From Apoderus coryli (taxonomy: Eukaryota > Arthropoda > Insecta > Coleoptera > Attelabidae), in NCBI GenBank assembly GCA_911728435.2, contig OU452204.1, positions 17,918,001-17,982,000 of the forward strand: a stretch of 64,000 nt of DNA, read 5' to 3'. Shown here one piece after another: positions 60,901 through 64,000 of the stretch (position 1 is the first letter of the stretch; each line of letters begins with the position of its first letter). Made by a program: the position numbers and the translations under genes. The notes below the pieces were generated by a model that ran no database searches, was not told the origin of the DNA, and saw only the letters and a program-made list of their open reading frames with translations.

Positions 60901-61923
60901 GAACCTGTACTTTGGGACAATATCAAAATATATATTTTTCTCGTGTAAGATGCCGTAAATGCGTTTTACGTGCTTTAAACTTATGCTTATCTAAAGTAAA
61001 AACCATGAGACGAACACCTTGAATAAAATAAAGTTTATAGTGTAAGCAACATTTTCTAAAATATGCATTTTCTCAAAAGTGTCCCAAAGTACGGGACTCT
61101 CCCCTACCATATCTCATACGTTTTCCTATGCATTTCCAGAAATGAAAATGTAAACTTACCGCCAAGATCCCGCGTTCGGATTCTACGGGACCTCATGGCC
61201 TATCACGAGTAAGATTTGTGTGATTGATAATGAGAGATTACGTCAAAAAAGTGACAAGTTTTAAAATGAAAGCACTGCTAGTGATCGATACATTAATTTT
61301 GCTGAGTACTTAAGCCTAAATGAATGGAATTCATATATGTAAAGCCAAAAGAAATCGTACCTACCATTTCAAATTCGTTTATAAACTTATTCACGTATAA
61401 AATATTTGTCCACCAATTCATTCTGCAATATAAATATTCATTGCCAATGATGTTGTTCCAAAATGGCCCGATTCCAATATGCCGCATCCATGTCGAGTGA
61501 AAGAGAATCATAATCGCAAGTGTTGGAGTTAATCTAAAATATTCACGATATCTACCTATTGTAAGCAAACTTAACCTGTATAACCATAGGCGTAGCTCCA
61601 GGGTGGGCCACGAAATCGAGGAAACTTATATTAAGATAAACAATTTATTAAAAAACATGTTGCGTTCATAACTCATATGTATTCTATTTTAGCATTAACT
61701 TTGTAGAATTCTAGAATTTTTGCGCCTGAAAGCGGTTCGGATTTAGACTACTTTACCTAATTAATCGATTTAGTGTTTTGGACCAAAGTACCTCCAAATT
61801 GATCTCCTTCTTTTTCGAATATTCAAACAATCCATAACTAAGTAGAAGTGAAGACATCATAAATGCAGTACCATCTACTAAGCTTCCATTACTAAATATT
61901 AATATTGCCAATTTTTTATGCAT
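54959..61923 (-). CDS. nrf-6-like acyltransferase (acyltransferase-3 family), 5' end missing
   Basis: Multi-pass membrane protein of the nose-resistant-to-fluoxetine group, thought to acylate lipids or secreted cargo; in nematodes it affects drug uptake and yolk transport. Seven exons on the minus strand join in phase: 61757-61923, 61365-61551, 59771-59964, 59203-59350, 58290-58482, 57692-57837, 54959-55114, giving about 396 codons. Signature pieces are SNGSLVDGTAFMMSSLLLSY, YREYFRLTPTLAIMILF, CLKTTWYLSLDFQYFLLG, GRLSYSAFLLHYPLIL and a Lys-rich cytoplasmic tail. About nine hydrophobic segments are seen. The first exon here begins at a splice acceptor; the N-terminal NRF domain and the first acyltransferase helices should lie upstream, outside the window. 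Confidence 0.93.
55701..56142. repeat. complete MITE, 442 bp, GTA target duplication
   Basis: Inverted termini AGGGTTATTCTTTCGTA (55701) and its complement (56126-56142), flanked by GTA on each side (55698-55700, 56143-56145). The 3-bp duplication suggests a PIF/Harbinger-type origin, though these prefer TWA. A half copy lies inverted at 42303-42524. Confidence 0.75.
56537..56880 (-). mobile_element. LINE 3'-terminal fragment
   Basis: The minus frame 56659-56856 reads PLTHRLSLTEKSALYNMIIR followed by VNKLPISIKEI and FKNEVRKLLVELEPY, the usual C-terminus of CR1/Jockey-like reverse transcriptase proteins. It is followed by AATAAAGAATTGTT and an ATT/TAT tail at 56537-56545. Confidence 0.65.
60225..60708 (+). 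pseudogene. Tigger/pogo-type transposase C-terminal relic
   Basis: Plus-strand frames read SRMSKAKRVKRHVLKEDTST, an acidic stretch, a stop codon (TAG at 60427), then GDFVLVKVLGKKKQHLYVAE, FEVKYLKRCSH and DDILKKLPEPIPVGATVRQG. The GD-VLVK-GKK-YVG-I module followed by L-PP-P-GGT-R is found at the C-terminus of many insect Tigger-like DDE proteins. Lies antisense in an intron of the acyltransferase gene. Family assignment is moderate. Confidence 0.5.
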
Positions 61924-62505
61924 CTAAAAACATACATATATATTATTGATTTTATTAGATGCTGCAATTTACGACATTTTTCCACGCTTGGTGAGTCATA
62001 ATAAACAATAATAATAATAATAAACATTTATTGCCCAATAATATAAATACCAATTACAGGACAAAATTAAATTGCAAATACAAACATATTATCGATTAAT
62101 AACTCAATTAACACACTCATTATTATCCATAGTACCGTAAAATAAACACGTGAGATATTCTCTGAACCTTTAACATTAGCAAAAAATCCCAACCTCCAAC
62201 ACTATCAGAAATAATTTCACATACATGTTAGCAATCATCCCCTGTAAAGTACATTCCGACGTGGTTCGCCTACGTCACACCAGACAAACAGGTATTTGTT
62301 TACGATATAACAAGGGTGGCCGAACGAGTAATGAGAAGATTAGAAGATAAGAAAATGTAATAGAAGACAGATGTTAATAAGAGCTGTTAGAAATACGTTG
62401 TTTTATGCGATGACACACACAAAATGATTTTGGGTGTGGTTTTGAGACTTTTATTAAATAATTTAATAATAATTAAGAATACTTTTTACATCAGAAGTGA
62501 GATAT
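61924..62505. other. acyltransferase upstream intron, no exon seen
   Basis: Contains an ATA/ATT simple repeat with CATTTATTGCCC (62006-62040), resembling the 3' end of the LINE type at 36426. I searched the minus strand for the preceding acyltransferase exon and found none. Confidence 0.45.
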
Positions 62506-62507
62506 TG

Positions 62508-62645
62508 TACTACGTGCTATAATAAACAATTATAAAATAGGGATATTGTTCTACGTGCTACAATAAACAATTATAAAATCTGAATAATGTGCCACAATAA
62601 ACAATTATAAAATTGTACTACGAGTGTTGTAAATAAACAATAAAT
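62508..62645. repeat. ~40-bp tandem repeat, three to four copies
   Basis: Units share ATAAACAATTATAAAAT and a preceding (A/T)CTACGTGCTA or GTGCCAC string (62512, 62552, 62590, weaker at 62620). Confidence 0.7.
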
Positions 62646-62690
62646 TTATTTTTAGAATAAAATAATTGTTAGTTAACTTTTAACTAAAAA

Positions 62691-62885
62691 TGTCGGAAGA
62701 AATTCGTGATAGTGAATGAAGAATGAATAGTCGGAAGTTGGTGAGGCTGATCGGGAAGCCGAGATGACTTCACGCAGTGATAAAAAACGTAAACTAGAGT
62801 GGCAAGAAACGCTTATTAATCTTGTTGCCACCCAACAGCAACAACTTGCAGAGCTAACGCGACAGTCGCGAATTGCTGCAAAGTA
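62691..62885 (+). pseudogene. gag-like 5' coding fragment of a retroelement
   Basis: From an ATG at 62691 and, in the better frame, from about 62731, the plus strand reads SEVGEADREAEMTSRSDKKR, LEWQETLINLVATQQQQLAE and LTRQSRIAAK. This coiled, Gln-rich start is like gag proteins of LTR elements; 62480-62690 upstream could be LTR-derived. It is cut at 62885 by a LINE. Confidence 0.35.
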
Positions 62886-63765
62886 GTTTGGGGTTGTTTT
62901 AGGCTGTAGGAGCAATCGCTTAAAAAACTGAACTTGCACCCGCTCGATTACATCAGGGTATCTAAGACCCCATACTACCGCGCAATTCATTAATATGCTC
63001 AAAATCAGCGAGTTATATAATTGCATTCTGGCTTTCCACGATGTTAGTCGAGAATTCGCCATTAGTCCCAAAACCCTGCCCGTAGCTTGAGTTGCCTTGG
63101 TGGACATAACCGCAGCTGCCTTCGGAAAAAGGGATGAAGCAGAGAAAGTTATCCCCAAGTAAACAAATTCTCTCACCATTTCAATGGGGTTTGACAAATA
63201 TTTGAAGTTTCCACTGACAGCCCCAAAACCTCCTCTCTGAAAACACATTATTTTGGTTTTTGCGACATTGACCTCGAGTTTATTAATCTGACAATAGCTC
63301 TCAAGATTCCTTAAGCAGCGGCTCACCCCAATTTCAGAATCAGAGAGAATAACTAGGTCGTCTGCATATAGCAAGATGTTAATGTTTGTATCATGGTCAA
63401 ACTCCCGGCGACCCATTTTCTTTAAAAAAACGGTCTATATCAGCCAAAAATAGTGAAAACAAAAGGGGGCTCAAAGAATCTCCCTGCAAAACGCCCTGGG
63501 TGATACCAAAATACTTAGTAAATTCATTTTTCACCTTGACTTTAAAAGCAGCACTCTTGTAGAAGTTTATCAGAGTATTAATAATATTAGAGGACAGGCC
63601 CATGTCGTATAATTTCTGCCACATAAGAGGATGATCTAGCAGGTCAAAGGCTCTACGAAAGTCGACAAATATAGCGAACACTTTGCGCTTTTTCAGTCTG
63701 AGATTTGTGAATAGGACAAATTTTGGCTAATTTACAACCCTCAGGAAAAGTTCTCGACATAATGT
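62886..63765 (-). mobile_element. LINE fragment with reverse transcriptase, internal deletion
   Basis: Minus-strand frames: FPEGCKLAKICPIHK (about 63710-63755) joins abruptly to VFAIFVDFRRAFDLLDHPL, so the segment between is deleted. Then GVLQGDSLSPLLFSLFLADI (63397-63681) and, after a frameshift, LLYADDLVILSDS, FVYLGITFS, LLQPKTTPNYFA (62885-63416). The catalytic YADD is present. Clade uncertain; the style fits Ingi/Vingi or RTE-related elements of insects. Confidence 0.75.
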
Positions 63766-64000
63766 TGGTATCAACTTCCGGCACAACCGGAAATGGGAAA
63801 AATATCACAAATCTAAATAAAATTTTCAAAACAATGTATGTACGTAGGTAGGTATATTCTCAGAAAAATAATGTTTATTTTTCTGAGGGTATATTATTAA
63901 AATTATTTTAACACAAAAATTTAGCACAGAACTTTTGAGCAAGGTCGACATGGTGATAAGATAATTATTGTAATAATGGCTGCTTGCTAATGGTAATGTT
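63766..64000. other. window end, nothing recognised
   Basis: AT-rich. A TTTTTCTGAGAATATACC-like pair of complementary strings (63850-63890, TCAGAAAAATAA / TTTATTTTTCTGA) forms a small hairpin. Confidence 0.4.

Noticed and set aside
60840..61110. Inverted TGTCCCAAAGTAC strings as a complete MITE
   Set aside because: Only one terminus (near 61080-61106) is clear; the other side pairs too poorly.

Overview
The window looks like nuclear DNA of an insect. It is AT-rich, has intron-split genes with GT/AG borders, and is packed with insect-type transposons (jockey, RTE, R1-like and CR1/Jockey-like LINEs, BEL/Pao, hAT, mariner, Harbinger-like, TTAA-type MITEs). A beetle or a relative is my guess; the sequence does not settle it. 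No bacterial, organellar or CRISPR features were seen.

Five host genes could be reconstructed exon by exon, with reading phase checked at every junction. (1) 13706-18359 (+): paraplegin (SPG7), a mitochondrial m-AAA protease subunit, 9 exons, 772 aa. (2) 33954-41011 (+): twisted gastrulation (tsg), a secreted BMP modulator, 4 coding exons, 245 aa. (3) 48372-52684 (-): an unrecognised 546-aa protein in 7 exons with a helical N-terminal region and a Ser/Pro-rich tail; a BEL/Pao retrotransposon piece lies in one intron. (4) 53351-54860 (+): a ZZZ3-like subunit of the ATAC histone acetyltransferase complex (Myb/SANT plus ZZ finger), 6 exons, 401 aa. (5) 54959-61923 (-): the 3' seven exons of a nose-resistant-to-fluoxetine (nrf-6)-like acyltransferase; its 5' end is outside the window. 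Genes 3 and 4 are divergent with about 670 bp between their start codons; genes 4 and 5 converge with about 100 bp between stop codons.

The rest is repeats. 0-13 kb: a 5'-truncated RTE inside a palindromic MITE, two other LINE fragments, two long hairpin repeats and a decayed MADF/BESS (Harbinger-like) locus. 16-17.5 kb: a minisatellite split by an R1-like LINE inside the large paraplegin intron. 20-26 kb: four nested or abutting LINE fragments. 27-33 kb: a THAP exon between inverted repeats, a mariner relic, a ~139-bp satellite and a (TA)n-centred hairpin. 36-41 kb: the tsg introns hold an antisense LINE and a three-level nest (BEL/Pao broken by a TIR element that is itself broken by a hAT with a perfect 8-bp target duplication). 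41-47 kb: a 1.2-kb TTAA-type element with MITEs inside it and three separate tandem arrays. 55-64 kb: the acyltransferase introns hold a MITE, a LINE tail and a Tigger-like relic, and two more LINE/LTR pieces lie upstream.

The most unusual observations are a recurring hammerhead-ribozyme-like motif (four places), very long near-perfect hairpins that could feed small-RNA pathways (one just 5' of the tsg start codon), a 131-bp tandem triplicate, and a probable GC-AG intron in the ZZZ3-like gene.
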